NCBI GenBank assembly: GCA_902606835.1
Contig: CACLHW010000005.1
Coordinates: forward strand, 1 to 64,000
DNA from: an uncultured Pelagibacteraceae bacterium
GTDB taxonomy: Bacteria > Pseudomonadota > Alphaproteobacteria > Pelagibacterales > Pelagibacteraceae
DNA length: 64,000 bases
Reading direction: 5' to 3'
Program-made: the position numbers and the translations under genes
Shown: positions 31,441-40,984 of the stretch, in pieces
Numbering within the stretch: position 1 is the stretch's first letter
How the letters are laid out: each line of letters begins with the position of its first letter
The notes under the pieces: generated by a model
Seen by the model: the letters and a program-made list of their open reading frames with translations, nothing else
Told to the model about the DNA's origin: nothing
The model's database searches: none

Positions 31441-33099
31441 ATGTCAAGAAATATAAGTAAACTTTCTGGAAGAAGAGGTCTTAAAGATAATCTCTTTAAG
31501 CGAATGATTGATGCTACTAGCAAAAATAAAAATGGAAAAGATATTAAACAGCTAGCCGAAGAATACCATGTTGGAATGTCAACAATCCATGGAGCCGAAA
31601 GTTTTTATGAATTTTTAAGACCCGAGCACAAAGAAAAAAAGGCATGGATATGTAATGGAAGTGCATGCATGTGCGCTGGAACACAAGGTAAAGTTAAGGA
31701 AAAATTATCAAAAAAATTGGGAAAGGATAAAATTGGTATGATGTTTTGTTTAGGCCACTGTTATGAAACTAGCGCCTTTCACTACAATGGTCACAATTAT
31801 GCGGGAAGTGATATCGATCAAATTGATGAAATTATTAAGGGTAAAAAATTAAATTCAAAAAAAATGTATTCTAAAAGTTTTGCTACTAAAACAATTTTAA
31901 TGGGTAATGATTTATCTTCAATTGATCAGTTTAAGAAATTAGCTGCTAATGTTTTAAAAAAAGATAAAAAAGAAACCCTTAAAACTGTTACCGACTCTAA
32001 TTTATGCGGAAGAGGAGGAGCAGGATTTCCAACTGGTATGAAATGGAATTTTTGCAGTCAACAAAAAGTTGAAAAAAAATATGTTGTATGTAATGCAGAC
32101 GAAGGAGATTCTGGTGCTTTCTCCGATAGATATCTTTTAGAAGAACAGCCGCTAAAAGTAATATTTGGTATGTTAATTTGTGCATATATCATTGGAAGTG
32201 ATGAAGGTGTTTTGTACATAAGAGGAGAATATCCAAAATCTATAGAAATAATTAATGGAGCTATTAACGAGCTTAAAAAAGCAAACCTTCTAGGAAAAAA
32301 TATTTTAGGTACTAACTTTTCTTGCGACATGACAATTTGTATTGGTCAGGGAGCTTATATTTGTGGAGAAGAATCTGCTCTAATAGCATCAATCGAAGGA
32401 AGAAGAGCAGAAGTTGATGTAAGACCGCCTTTCCCAGTAGTAGAAGGTTTGTATAAAAAACCTACTGTTGTAAATAATGTGGAAACGTTAGCCGCTATAC
32501 CTTGTATATTAAAATTTGGAGCCAAAGCTTTTTCTTCTGTAGGAAATACTAAATCAGCCGGAACTAAACTTGTTTGTTTGGATAGTTTATTTAAAAAACC
32601 TGGTGTTTATGAGATTGATATGGGAACGCCGATGAAAAAAATAGTTCATGAAATTGGTGAAGGATTTATTCAACCTGTAAAAGCTCTTCAAGTCGGTGGA
32701 CCGCTAGGTGGTGTTATTCCAATAAAAGAAGTTGAAAAATTAAACTTAGATTTTCAAGAATTTACTAAAGCTGGCTTTATGTTAGGACATGGAAGTGTAG
32801 TGAGTATTCCAGAAACATTTAGTATGGTTAAGTACATTCATCATTTATTTAAATTTTCATCCGATGAGTCTTGTGGCAAATGTTTTCCTGGAAGGCTAGG
32901 TTCTTACCGAGGTAAAGAAATGTTTGATCAAGCATTAAACAAATCAAACAAAATACCGATGAAACTTTTAAATGAACTCCTTGTAACCATGAAAAAAGGT
33001 TGTTTGTGTGCTCTATGTGGAGCGATTCCAGTACCTATTAGCAACATACTAAAATATTTTACCCATGAATTTAAAGATGATATAAATCAAGGTGCTTAG
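31441..33099 (+). CDS. fdhB: NAD-dependent formate dehydrogenase beta subunit (NuoE-NuoF fusion)
   Basis: 552 residues. Residues ~1-145 are a thioredoxin-like 2Fe-2S domain (NGSACMCAGTQGK, then MFCLGHCYE, four cysteines). Residues ~165-550 are NuoF-like with the FMN/NADH glycine loop GRGGAGFPTGMKW, CNADEGDSGAFSDR, YICGEESALIASIEG, and the 4Fe-4S site SCGKCFPGR with a later Cys. It passes electrons from the alpha subunit to NAD+. The E-F fusion is as in tungsten/molybdenum NAD-formate dehydrogenases. Its stop lies 7 bases before the fdhA ATG; a GTG within fdhB is rejected as the fdhA start. Confidence 0.94.
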   Translation: MSRNISKLSGRRGLKDNLFKRMIDATSKNKNGKDIKQLAEEYHVGMSTIHGAESFYEFLRPEHKEKKAWICNGSACMCAGTQGKVKEKLSKKLGKDKIGMMFCLGHCYETSAFHYNGHNYAGSDIDQIDEIIKGKKLNSKKMYSKSFATKTILMGNDLSSIDQFKKLAANVLKKDKKETLKTVTDSNLCGRGGAGFPTGMKWNFCSQQKVEKKYVVCNADEGDSGAFSDRYLLEEQPLKVIFGMLICAYIIGSDEGVLYIRGEYPKSIEIINGAINELKKANLLGKNILGTNFSCDMTICIGQGAYICGEESALIASIEGRRAEVDVRPPFPVVEGLYKKPTVVNNVETLAAIPCILKFGAKAFSSVGNTKSAGTKLVCLDSLFKKPGVYEIDMGTPMKKIVHEIGEGFIQPVKALQVGGPLGGVIPIKEVEKLNLDFQEFTKAGFMLGHGSVVSIPETFSMVKYIHHLFKFSSDESCGKCFPGRLGSYRGKEMFDQALNKSNKIPMKLLNELLVTMKKGCLCALCGAIPVPISNILKYFTHEFKDDINQGA

Positions 33100-33106
33100 G
33101 GGATTT

Positions 33107-35902
33107 ATGAAAAACGGAAAAAACGGTACAAACGGAAAAGTTCATAAAATTGCATATATTGATGGCGTTGCACATCAGATCAAATCTGAGCATACGTCTG
33201 TCTTAAAATTTGTTCGTGAATACGTAGGAAAAGATAAAGTTCCGAGTTTATGTGATGACCCAAATTTAGCTCCTTATGGAGCATGTAGAGTCTGCTCAGT
33301 AGATGTAGCGCTAAAAAAAGATGGTCCCACAAAAACATTGGCCTCTTGCCATACACCTGTAACAGAAGGTTCGTACATTATTACCAACAACAAAGATTTA
33401 GAAAATTTAAGAAAAAATATAGTTGAGCTGGTTCTTACTGATCATCCAATGACTTGTTCAACTTGTGAAGTTAATAATAATTGCGAACTACAAACTGTAG
33501 CTAACGATTTAGGTATAAACGAACACCGTTATAATAAACCAAAACAAAACAAGGGAATTCCAAAAGATACTTCGCATGCTTATATGCGTATGAACTTAGA
33601 TAATTGTATTAATTGTGGACGTTGTGTAAGAGCCTGCGATGAAATTCAAGGTTCTTTTGTTCTAACAATGAGTGGAAGAGGTTTTGAATCAAAAATTACT
33701 ACGGACAATGACATGTTGTTTGGTGATTCGTCTTGTGTATCTTGTGGTGCATGCGCTCACACATGTCCGACTGACGCCATCTCAGATGTCTTCGCATCTA
33801 AATCAGCTGATTATGATGAAAAAGTTAGAACAACTTGTTCTTACTGTGGAGTTGGATGTAATTTAGAAGCGTCAATAAAAAATGGAAAAGTAGTTTCTAT
33901 TGATACTCCAAAAGAAACTGAAGTAAATGCAGGACATACTTGTTTAAAAGGTAGATATGCATTTGGTTTCTACGACCACCCAGATAGATTGAGAAATCCC
34001 TTAATAAAAAGAAATGGTAAGTTCGAAAAAGCTTCTTGGGATGAAGCTTATGATTACATTAAAAATAAATTACAAAAAATAGTTAAAGAGAATGGTCCTG
34101 ATGCTGTGGCTGGTATTTCTTCTGCTAGATGCACTAATGAAGAAAACTATGTTTTTCAAAAAATGATTAGGGCAGCTATAGGAACAAATAATATTGATTG
34201 TTGTGCCAGAATTTGCCATTCACCAACTGCCTGGGGGATGCAACAAACATTTGGAACAGGAGCTGCCACAAATTCTACAGAAGATATTTATCATGCAGAT
34301 CTATTTTTAGTAATTGGTGCAAATCCAACAAATGCACATCCAGTTACCGGTGCAAAGATTAAGCAACAGGTGATGAAAGGTAAAAAACTAATAGTTTTAG
34401 ATCCTATAACAACTGATGTAGCAAAATTAGCAGATTATCATATTAGGTTAAGACCTGGAACAAATGTAGCAGTTTTAAATATGATGTTGTATTTCATCGT
34501 AGAATCTAAATTACATAAAGAAGATTTTATTTTAAGCAGAACAGAAGGTTTTGAAAACTTCCTTAAAGAAATTAAAAAATTAGATATTGATCATTTGGCT
34601 AAGGTTGCGGGTGTTGATAAACAGCAAGTAAAAGAAGCTGCAATAGCATATGCAACTGCAAAAAATTCAATGGAGTTTCATGGTCTTGGGGTTACAGAGC
34701 AGGAACAAGGCTCAAAAACAGTAATGCTAATTGCCGATCTTGCGATGATAACAGGAAATATTGGAAGAAAAGGTGTTGGGGTTAATCCGCTAAGAGGTCA
34801 AAATAATGTTCAGGGTGCTGCTGATATGGGATGTCAACCACATCAAGGTGCAGGATATTTTCCAGTCGCGGATGAAAAAATCCAAAATTTTTATACTGAA
34901 AAATACGGCGTTGTTCACCCAACGAAGGCTGGATTAAAAATACCACAAATTTTTGATGCAGCAATTAATAAAGAAGTAAAAGCTGTATGGATTATTGGTG
35001 AAGATGTTGTTCAAACAGATCCTAATAGCGCTCATGTTGCTAAAGCAATGAATTCATTGGACCTACTAGTAGTTCAGGAAATATTTATGAGTGAAACAGC
35101 TAAACATGCAGACGTAGTTTTGCCTGGAACAACTTTCCTAGAAAAAGATGGTACCTTTACAAATACTGAAAGAAGAGTTCAAAGAGTTAATAAAGCAGCA
35201 AAACCTTTGCCAGGAACGAAACCAGATGGAGTTATAGTTACAGAAATGATGCAGAAACTTGGTTACAATCAACCAATATATGATGCTGACCAAGTCTTAG
35301 CTGAAATTGCTGATGTAGTTCCTTTCTTCAAAGGAATAACTCGAGAAAGACTTGGAAAACTAGGATTACAATGGCCAGTGAAAGAAGATGGAACAGATAC
35401 AAAAATTCTGCATGAAAAAGAATTCAAATTAGGAAAAGGTAGAATTAAGTATTTTGACTGGAAAGAAAGTAGTGAATTAGAGAAAAATAAAAAAGATTTT
35501 CCATTAATACTAACTACAAGTAGAGTATTACAGCACTATAATGCGGCAACGATGACGAAAAGAACTAAAAATATTAAAATTGTAGATGAAGACGTTTTAT
35601 TAATTCATCCAAAAGATGCAAAGTATAGAGAGTTAAACACGGGTGATATTGGAAGACTTTATTCAGGAAGAGGTGAAGTTTCTTTAAAAGTTGAAGTAAC
35701 GGAAAAAGTTAAAGAAGGTATAGTTTTTACTACTTTTCATTTTCCAGAACATATGGTCAATATGGTAACTGGTCATGGAAAAGATGAAGAAACAATGTGT
35801 GCAGAATATAAAGTGTCAGCCGTTGAAGTTCAAAAAATATCAAATCAATTTAAAACAGAAGTTGTGGCTGAAAAAGATCAAGCTGAAGTATTAAAAGCTT
35901 AA
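33107..35902 (+). CDS. fdhA: NAD-dependent formate dehydrogenase alpha subunit
   Basis: 931 residues from the ATG at 33107 (AGGGG ribosome site 6 bases upstream). Domains: 2Fe-2S ferredoxin-like (CDDPNLAPYGACRVC), NuoG His/Cys motif (HPMTCSTCEVNNNCELQ), two 4Fe-4S clusters (CINCGRCVRAC and CVSCGACAHTC), then the bis-MGD domain with its own cluster C244, C247, C251 (CSYCGVGC). The molybdenum ligand is cysteine, C370-H371 (ARICHSPT), not selenocysteine. QNNVQGAADMGCQPHQ and a C-terminal cofactor-binding domain complete it. It oxidises formate to CO2 in the cytoplasm, relevant to one-carbon oxidation from methylated compounds. Confidence 0.95.
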   Translation: MKNGKNGTNGKVHKIAYIDGVAHQIKSEHTSVLKFVREYVGKDKVPSLCDDPNLAPYGACRVCSVDVALKKDGPTKTLASCHTPVTEGSYIITNNKDLENLRKNIVELVLTDHPMTCSTCEVNNNCELQTVANDLGINEHRYNKPKQNKGIPKDTSHAYMRMNLDNCINCGRCVRACDEIQGSFVLTMSGRGFESKITTDNDMLFGDSSCVSCGACAHTCPTDAISDVFASKSADYDEKVRTTCSYCGVGCNLEASIKNGKVVSIDTPKETEVNAGHTCLKGRYAFGFYDHPDRLRNPLIKRNGKFEKASWDEAYDYIKNKLQKIVKENGPDAVAGISSARCTNEENYVFQKMIRAAIGTNNIDCCARICHSPTAWGMQQTFGTGAATNSTEDIYHADLFLVIGANPTNAHPVTGAKIKQQVMKGKKLIVLDPITTDVAKLADYHIRLRPGTNVAVLNMMLYFIVESKLHKEDFILSRTEGFENFLKEIKKLDIDHLAKVAGVDKQQVKEAAIAYATAKNSMEFHGLGVTEQEQGSKTVMLIADLAMITGNIGRKGVGVNPLRGQNNVQGAADMGCQPHQGAGYFPVADEKIQNFYTEKYGVVHPTKAGLKIPQIFDAAINKEVKAVWIIGEDVVQTDPNSAHVAKAMNSLDLLVVQEIFMSETAKHADVVLPGTTFLEKDGTFTNTERRVQRVNKAAKPLPGTKPDGVIVTEMMQKLGYNQPIYDADQVLAEIADVVPFFKGITRERLGKLGLQWPVKEDGTDTKILHEKEFKLGKGRIKYFDWKESSELEKNKKDFPLILTTSRVLQHYNAATMTKRTKNIKIVDEDVLLIHPKDAKYRELNTGDIGRLYSGRGEVSLKVEVTEKVKEGIVFTTFHFPEHMVNMVTGHGKDEETMCAEYKVSAVEVQKISNQFKTEVVAEKDQAEVLKA

Positions 35903-35923
35903 TTACTAGTTACATTTTTGTAT

Positions 35924-37387
35924 ATGTCTAATAACAATAAAATAGGTTGGCGATTTGATAATACGTATTCAAAGTTGCCAAATAGTATGTTAACTAAATT
36001 GCCTCCAACACCTGTAAAGGCTCCGGAACTCATTGTTTTAAATCACTCTCTATCTAAAATGTTAGGATTAGATTTTACTGATGTAAGTGATAAAAATTTA
36101 GCTTCAATTTTTTCAGGAAATTTATTGCCCGAGGGATCTGATACGATAGCGCAAGCATATGCTGGCCATCAATTTGGACATTTTACTCTTCTGGGTGATG
36201 GTCGTGCAATTATCATAGGTGAACACTTATCAAGAAATAATAAACGTTTTGATATTCAATTTAAAGGTTCTGGGAAAACGCCCTACTCAAGAAATGGTGA
36301 CGGTAGAGCTGCTTTAGGCCCAATGTTAAGAGAATATATTATTAGTGAAGCAATGTTTGGTCTTGGAATCCCTACCACGAGAAGTTTAGCGGTTGTTAAA
36401 ACAGGAGAAAAAGTTATTCGCGAAAATGCTTTGGATGGTGCTGTACTAACTCGAGTTGCTGAAAGTCATATTCGAGTAGGAACTTTCCAATATACTGTTA
36501 TTGCTGAAGATAAAAGAGATTTAAAAACTTTATTTGATTATACAATAGATCGTCATTATCCAAATATTAAAGATTCAAAAACTCCAGCTATTGACTTATT
36601 GAAAATTGTAATTGAAAAACAATCAAAACTTATTGTTGATTGGATGCGCGTTGGTTTTATCCACGGAGTAATGAATACTGATAATATGACTATATCGGGA
36701 GAAACAATTGATTATGGTCCTTGTGCCTTTATGGATACTTACGATCCAGAAACAGTATTTAGTTCAATAGATGAAAATGGACGTTATGCTTTTTTTAACC
36801 AACCTGGAATTGCTAAATGGAATTTGGCTAGGTTCGCTGAATGTCTTGTGCCGTTAATCGCTGAAGATAAAAATACTGGTATTAAGATTGCAACTGAAAT
36901 TGTAAATAGTTTTTCTGAAATATATACCAAAAATTGGTTTGAGATGATGCGTAATAAATTAGGTTTATTAGGAAAAGAAACTAAGGATGAAAAACTAATT
37001 ATGGATTTATTAACTTGGATGCATAAAAATAAAGCTGATTACACAAATACTTTTTGTTTTTTGATGAATCAAAATCTTGAAAAAAACAAAATATATGACA
37101 ATCAAAGTTTTATTGCTTGGGAAAAACAATGGCAAGAACGTTTAAAAACAAATAATAATTCACCCGAAAAATCTTTAAAATTAATGCGTTTAAACAACCC
37201 GTTGGTTATTCCTAGAAATCATAAAGTAGAAGAAGCTTTAGAATCCGCAAATAGTGGCGATTTAAATCCGGCAAAAAACTTACTAAAAATTTTAGAAAAA
37301 CCATATGAAGGTGGTAAAGAAGTTAATAAATATCAATCACCTGCTCCACCTAGTGATAAAATATATAAAACTTTTTGTGGCACTTAA
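35924..37387 (+). CDS. selO: SelO/YdiU protein adenylyltransferase
   Basis: 487 residues from the ATG at 35924; a TTG two codons earlier is less likely. Pseudokinase motifs: AYAGHQFGHFTLLGDGRAIIIGE, FDIQFKGSGKTPYSRNGDGRAALGPMLREYIISEAMFGLGIPTTRSLAVV, and the catalytic loop region HGVMNTDNMTISGETIDYGPCAFMD. The C-terminus ends TFCGT with the conserved cysteine. SelO transfers AMP to protein hydroxyls and is linked to redox stress in bacteria. It follows the formate dehydrogenase by 21 bases and may share its transcript. Close to E. coli length (478). Confidence 0.95.
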   Translation: MSNNNKIGWRFDNTYSKLPNSMLTKLPPTPVKAPELIVLNHSLSKMLGLDFTDVSDKNLASIFSGNLLPEGSDTIAQAYAGHQFGHFTLLGDGRAIIIGEHLSRNNKRFDIQFKGSGKTPYSRNGDGRAALGPMLREYIISEAMFGLGIPTTRSLAVVKTGEKVIRENALDGAVLTRVAESHIRVGTFQYTVIAEDKRDLKTLFDYTIDRHYPNIKDSKTPAIDLLKIVIEKQSKLIVDWMRVGFIHGVMNTDNMTISGETIDYGPCAFMDTYDPETVFSSIDENGRYAFFNQPGIAKWNLARFAECLVPLIAEDKNTGIKIATEIVNSFSEIYTKNWFEMMRNKLGLLGKETKDEKLIMDLLTWMHKNKADYTNTFCFLMNQNLEKNKIYDNQSFIAWEKQWQERLKTNNNSPEKSLKLMRLNNPLVIPRNHKVEEALESANSGDLNPAKNLLKILEKPYEGGKEVNKYQSPAPPSDKIYKTFCGT

Positions 37388-37388
37388 T

Positions 37389-38492
37389 TTACAAAACGTA
37401 AGGTTCTGTTCTTTTTTGCTTAGCAAAAATTCTATCCAGTCCAAAACAGGATAAATCTATAGTTTGATATTTTCCAGTAGTGATTAATTCAGTTAAGCCT
37501 CTACCGATACCAGGTGATTGCATCAAGCCTCTTCCGGTAAATCCAGTTGCCAAAAATACATTTTCATATTTAGGATGTTTTCCAACAATGGCATTATTAT
37601 CTAATACATTACAATCGTAATACCCGGCCCAGCCTCCAGTTAACTTTAATTGCTCGAATTCAGGAACTCTATTTGCTAATGCAGGCCATACAAGACTTTC
37701 AAAATCATCCCATTCTGGTTCTAAATCTGGACAATCAAATTTAGAATTTGGAGATCCGGCCAAATATTCCTTACCTTCAGGTCTCCAGTAAACTCCTGAT
37801 GGCAGATCTCCTGTTAAAGGCATTTCTGGATAATGTTTAGGACATTTTACTCTAAAGACCGTATGTTTTTGGGGTGCAACAGGAATGTCATCGAGCAACT
37901 CTTTAGTCCAACAGCCTGCCGCAGATACAATAGTTTTTGCTTTGATGTCACTAATTTTTTTAACATCTCCTTTTTCAAACTTTGCTCCCAATTCAATAGC
38001 TTTATTTTTTAAAGCATTATGAAACATATGGGGGTCAATCCAACCTTCAATTTTACTATCAGTATAAGTGGCTGTTTCTAAACCTTCAGGATTTATCCAG
38101 CTAAAAACTTCTTTTAACTTACTTGCAGGAATGTTTTTGGTACCAGCATTACATGCTTTATGATTTTTTAATGCTTCATACTGCTCTTTAGCGTGTTCAG
38201 GTCCAAACAATAATAAATAACCATTTGGCACCATGCTTGCAGTTGGGTTTGGATTTTTTTTTGTTTTTAATGTATTGGAAATATCAGAAATAAACTCCAA
38301 AGCAAATTTGCCTAGATTAATATTTTCTTTTTGAAAAAATTGTCTTCTAAAACCACCTAAAGATAAAGGAAAGGATGCTTTTTTATAAGCAGGGTCTCTT
38401 TCAATAACTCTTACTTTTCTTCCCTCTTTTGATAAAAAATATGCTGTTGCAACACCAATAATTCCTCCGCCAACAACAACTACATCATCCAT
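37389..38492 (-). CDS. FAD-dependent oxidoreductase, DAO family
   Basis: 367 residues from the ATG at 38492 (AAAAGGGG ribosome site just upstream); the ORF extends to 38522 but a start there is unsupported. FAD-binding GxGxxG is VVVVGGGIIGVATAYFLS at the N-terminus, SLGGFRRQFF follows, VSAAGCWTKEL near residue ~190 and the C-terminal ATGFTGRGLMQSPGIGRGLTELI. Members include sarcosine, glycine and D-amino-acid oxidases or dehydrogenases. Given the surrounding methylated-amine theme, sarcosine or dimethylglycine-type substrates are possible. Converges on selO with a 1-base gap. Confidence 0.85.
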   Translation of the reverse strand: MDDVVVVGGGIIGVATAYFLSKEGRKVRVIERDPAYKKASFPLSLGGFRRQFFQKENINLGKFALEFISDISNTLKTKKNPNPTASMVPNGYLLLFGPEHAKEQYEALKNHKACNAGTKNIPASKLKEVFSWINPEGLETATYTDSKIEGWIDPHMFHNALKNKAIELGAKFEKGDVKKISDIKAKTIVSAAGCWTKELLDDIPVAPQKHTVFRVKCPKHYPEMPLTGDLPSGVYWRPEGKEYLAGSPNSKFDCPDLEPEWDDFESLVWPALANRVPEFEQLKLTGGWAGYYDCNVLDNNAIVGKHPKYENVFLATGFTGRGLMQSPGIGRGLTELITTGKYQTIDLSCFGLDRIFAKQKRTEPYVL

Positions 38493-38523
38493 GAATCCCC
38501 TTTTTAAGGAAATATACCACAAC

Positions 38524-38994
38524 TTAATTAAGTATAAAAATATAGAAATTTAAAACAAATGCATAACTTAGCCACAAAAGGTAAGGAACCATTAAATATG
38601 AACTAATTTTGTTGATAGGGTAATATAATTTAATTAACCAAATGACGAAAAAAATTATAATTACAATTATTATTAAAGATGCAAGTATTAGGTGAAGTCC
38701 GAAAAAAAATATACTCCAGCTTCCATTAATGAGCAGATGAATAAAGTATATGTAAATGATTTTCTCATCTCTCTTTGGGTTAATCCAAATCAACCATATA
38801 GCAACTGACATAGCTATATATAAAGTTATCCATACAGGAGCAAAAACCCATTCGGGTGGATTAAATGAAGGTTTTACGATCATAGAATACCAAGGCTCTT
38901 TGTATAAATTTGTTACATAACTTCCCCACGCAGAAGCTCCAAAGGCAAGAAGAGTAAATATTAATAAAGAGATAATTTTTTTAGTTAATGACAT
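38524..38994 (-). CDS. tspO: TspO/MBR family membrane protein
   Basis: 156 residues, five predicted membrane helices. Family signs: WYSMIVKPSFNPPEWVFAPVWITLYIAMSVAIWL in the loop 1 to helix 2 region, NGSWSIFFFGLHLILASLI, and VPYLLWLSYAFVLNFYI. TspO binds and may break down porphyrins, and in alphaproteobacteria regulates photosynthesis and stress genes. It lies 31 bases upstream (in transcription order) of the DAO-family gene and its ATG overlaps the end of the next hypothetical gene by 1 base. Confidence 0.92.
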   Translation of the reverse strand: MSLTKKIISLLIFTLLAFGASAWGSYVTNLYKEPWYSMIVKPSFNPPEWVFAPVWITLYIAMSVAIWLIWINPKRDEKIIYIYFIHLLINGSWSIFFFGLHLILASLIIIVIIIFFVIWLIKLYYPINKISSYLMVPYLLWLSYAFVLNFYIFILN

Positions 38995-39410
38995 TAATAA
39001 TACCCTCCTCCTAAAGCTTTATATTTTTTTGCTAATAGTTGAGCTTTTCGTGCTGACCACTGTCCTGCTTTGGTCCCGTGTGTTTTGCTAGCTTTAATTT
39101 CATTAAACAATTTTTTCCTAAGATTAGGTTTTGTATAATTGCTGTGTTTAATTTTATTATCAATTTTCCATTCGTTTCTATACTTTCTTATTTTTTCAGC
39201 TATATATTTCGGTTGTTTTGAAAATTGTTTGCCTATTTTTGAAGCGTTTCGCTTCATTTTTGTCGTAAGTCTATATTCAAAAGAAGAAAGAGCCTTAATA
39301 GCTTTTTCTGGCAAATAACGCTCTCCCGTCACCGAAGATTTTTTTCCTGATTTTGTTCTCCAATTTTGCATCATCCAAGCTTTTAAATTTATCTGCTTTT
39401 TTGAAAACAT
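38994..39410 (-). CDS. Small basic conserved protein (DUF5872-like)
   Basis: 138 residues, strongly basic (over 20 Lys plus many Arg) with no membrane segment. Two recognisable conserved pieces are KSGKKSSVTGERYLPEKAI near the N-terminus and SARKAQLLAKKYKALGGGY at the C-terminus. Proteins with both pieces occur in marine bacteria, phages and large DNA viruses, and I associate them with DUF5872. This family name is from memory and uncertain. Function unknown; basic composition suggests nucleic-acid binding. Co-directional with tspO (1-base overlap) and the SDR at 39415. Confidence 0.6.
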   Translation of the reverse strand: MFSKKQINLKAWMMQNWRTKSGKKSSVTGERYLPEKAIKALSSFEYRLTTKMKRNASKIGKQFSKQPKYIAEKIRKYRNEWKIDNKIKHSNYTKPNLRKKLFNEIKASKTHGTKAGQWSARKAQLLAKKYKALGGGYY

Positions 39411-39414
39411 GATT

Positions 39415-40131
39415 TTAAGCTATTGTTGCTCTGCCTCCGTCGACTCCAATTATTTGTCCAGTTATCCATGAGCTATTTTTAGAAAGCAAAAATTTGGCTA
39501 AATTTGCTGCATCCAGGCCTTCTCCAATTCTTTTTAAAGGATGTTGTTTGGATATAGAATCTATACTTTTCAAGTTTTGTAATAAAAATGACGACATTTT
39601 TGATTTGGTTAAACTAGGAGCAATACAATTTACTCTAGTATGTGGAGCTAGCTCAGCAGCAAGAGCTACTGTTAAACCTTCAACAGCAGCTTTTGCGGGG
39701 GAAATTATACTATGATTTGGAAATCCTTTTTTTGCTGCTACCGTAGAAAACATTACAATTGATCCATTGTTTCTTTTTAAATTATCCTGAAATGTTCTAA
39801 TAATGTCGGTAGCGGCTACTAAATTTAAAACATAGCTAGAAACGAAATCTTTTGCTTTTGTTATTCTAAGTGGTTTCAAATCAATTGAACCTACACAATA
39901 AGCCATTCCTAGAACTTCGGTTTCATTTAAATCTTTAAATAACTTGTCGGCAAAATTAAGTTTAAGCACATCGCATACTGAATAAGAGTAATTTAGATTG
40001 CTTGCAATTTTTTTTAATTCTTCTTCATTTCTTCCTATTAAATGACAATCTTGTTTTTCGTTATACATTTGGTTTGCTAGGCTTGAGCCAATAGAACCTG
40101 TGGCACCGAATATGAGATATTTTTTCTTCAT
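39415..40131 (-). CDS. Short-chain dehydrogenase/reductase
   Basis: 238 residues with SDR motifs: FGATGSIGSSLA cofactor loop, CDVLKLNF, MAYCVGS, SIVMFSTVAAKKG (catalytic Ser), and an active-site SPAKAAVEG in which the usual Tyr of YxxxK is replaced by Ser (N-H-S-I-I-SPAK). The C-terminal TGQIIGVDGGR is intact. Loss of the catalytic Tyr suggests altered or absent dehydrogenase activity. It is first of the leftward set that includes the hypothetical gene, tspO and a DAO oxidoreductase. It diverges from the SDR at 40229. Confidence 0.85.
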   Translation of the reverse strand: MKKKYLIFGATGSIGSSLANQMYNEKQDCHLIGRNEEELKKIASNLNYSYSVCDVLKLNFADKLFKDLNETEVLGMAYCVGSIDLKPLRITKAKDFVSSYVLNLVAATDIIRTFQDNLKRNNGSIVMFSTVAAKKGFPNHSIISPAKAAVEGLTVALAAELAPHTRVNCIAPSLTKSKMSSFLLQNLKSIDSISKQHPLKRIGEGLDAANLAKFLLSKNSSWITGQIIGVDGGRATIA

Positions 40132-40228
40132 CTAAAAATAATATATAAATTCAACCTTTTTTAATTCTACGCACATCTTGTCGCACATTTTCTATTACAT
40201 TTTTATAAAAAGTGTTTAAATTAAGATT

Positions 40229-40984
40229 ATGTTAAAAAATGTATGGATTACAGGTGCAAGCAGTGGAATAGGAAAAGCGCTCGCAATAAAATTTGCAAAC
40301 GAAGGTTGGCAAGTTGCCGCATCTGCTAGAAGAGAAAATTTACTTAAAGAACTAAACAGTCAAAATCCTAATATTCACCCTTTTCCTCTGGACGTGAAAA
40401 ATGAAAGCGAAACTAAAAATATTTTTCTTAACATAGTAAAAAAATTTAAAACAATAGATATTGTTGTTTTTTGCACAGGAATCCATGACCCGGACGCAGA
40501 AAAAAAATTAAGTTCAGAAAAAATTAGGGAAATAATGGAAACAAATTTTTTTGGAACTTTAAACTCAATTATGGCTGTTAATAATCATTTTAGAGAGAAA
40601 AAAAGTGGCCACATTTCTATAGTTTCCTCGGTGGCTGGTTATAGAGGTTTGCCAGCAGCTTCGGGATATTGCGCTTCAAAAGCTGCGCTAACAAGTCTAG
40701 CTGAAAGTCTTTACTTTGATTTTAAAAGATACAATGTAAGAGTTTCATTGATAAGCCCTGGTTTTATCAAAACTCCTATGACAGATAAAAACAAATTCCC
40801 AATGCCACTGATTAAATCTCCTGAATTTGCTGCAGAAAAAATGTTTGTTGGTTTAACAAAAAAAAATGTATTTGAAATTCATTTTCCTATAGCTTTTACA
40901 ATGATAATGAAATTATTAAAAATTATGCCGAATTGGTTATACTTTTTTATAATAAAAAAAGGAATGAAAACTATTAAGTATTAA
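40229..40984 (+). CDS. Short-chain dehydrogenase/reductase with membrane-associated C-terminus
   Basis: 251 residues. TGASSGIGKALA cofactor loop, catalytic Ser in IVSSVAGYRG, and Y-x-x-x-K in SGYCASKAALTS. The C-terminus is hydrophobic (FPIAFTMIMKLLKIMPNWLYFFIIKKG), indicating a membrane-associated enzyme. Similar SDRs are encoded with COG2907, DUF1365, CFA-synthase and DUF3833 genes in other alphaproteobacteria, and here it converges on DUF3833 with a 4-base overlap, completing that set. A role in lipid modification is inferred from this partnership. Confidence 0.87.
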   Translation: MLKNVWITGASSGIGKALAIKFANEGWQVAASARRENLLKELNSQNPNIHPFPLDVKNESETKNIFLNIVKKFKTIDIVVFCTGIHDPDAEKKLSSEKIREIMETNFFGTLNSIMAVNNHFREKKSGHISIVSSVAGYRGLPAASGYCASKAALTSLAESLYFDFKRYNVRVSLISPGFIKTPMTDKNKFPMPLIKSPEFAAEKMFVGLTKKNVFEIHFPIAFTMIMKLLKIMPNWLYFFIIKKGMKTIKY

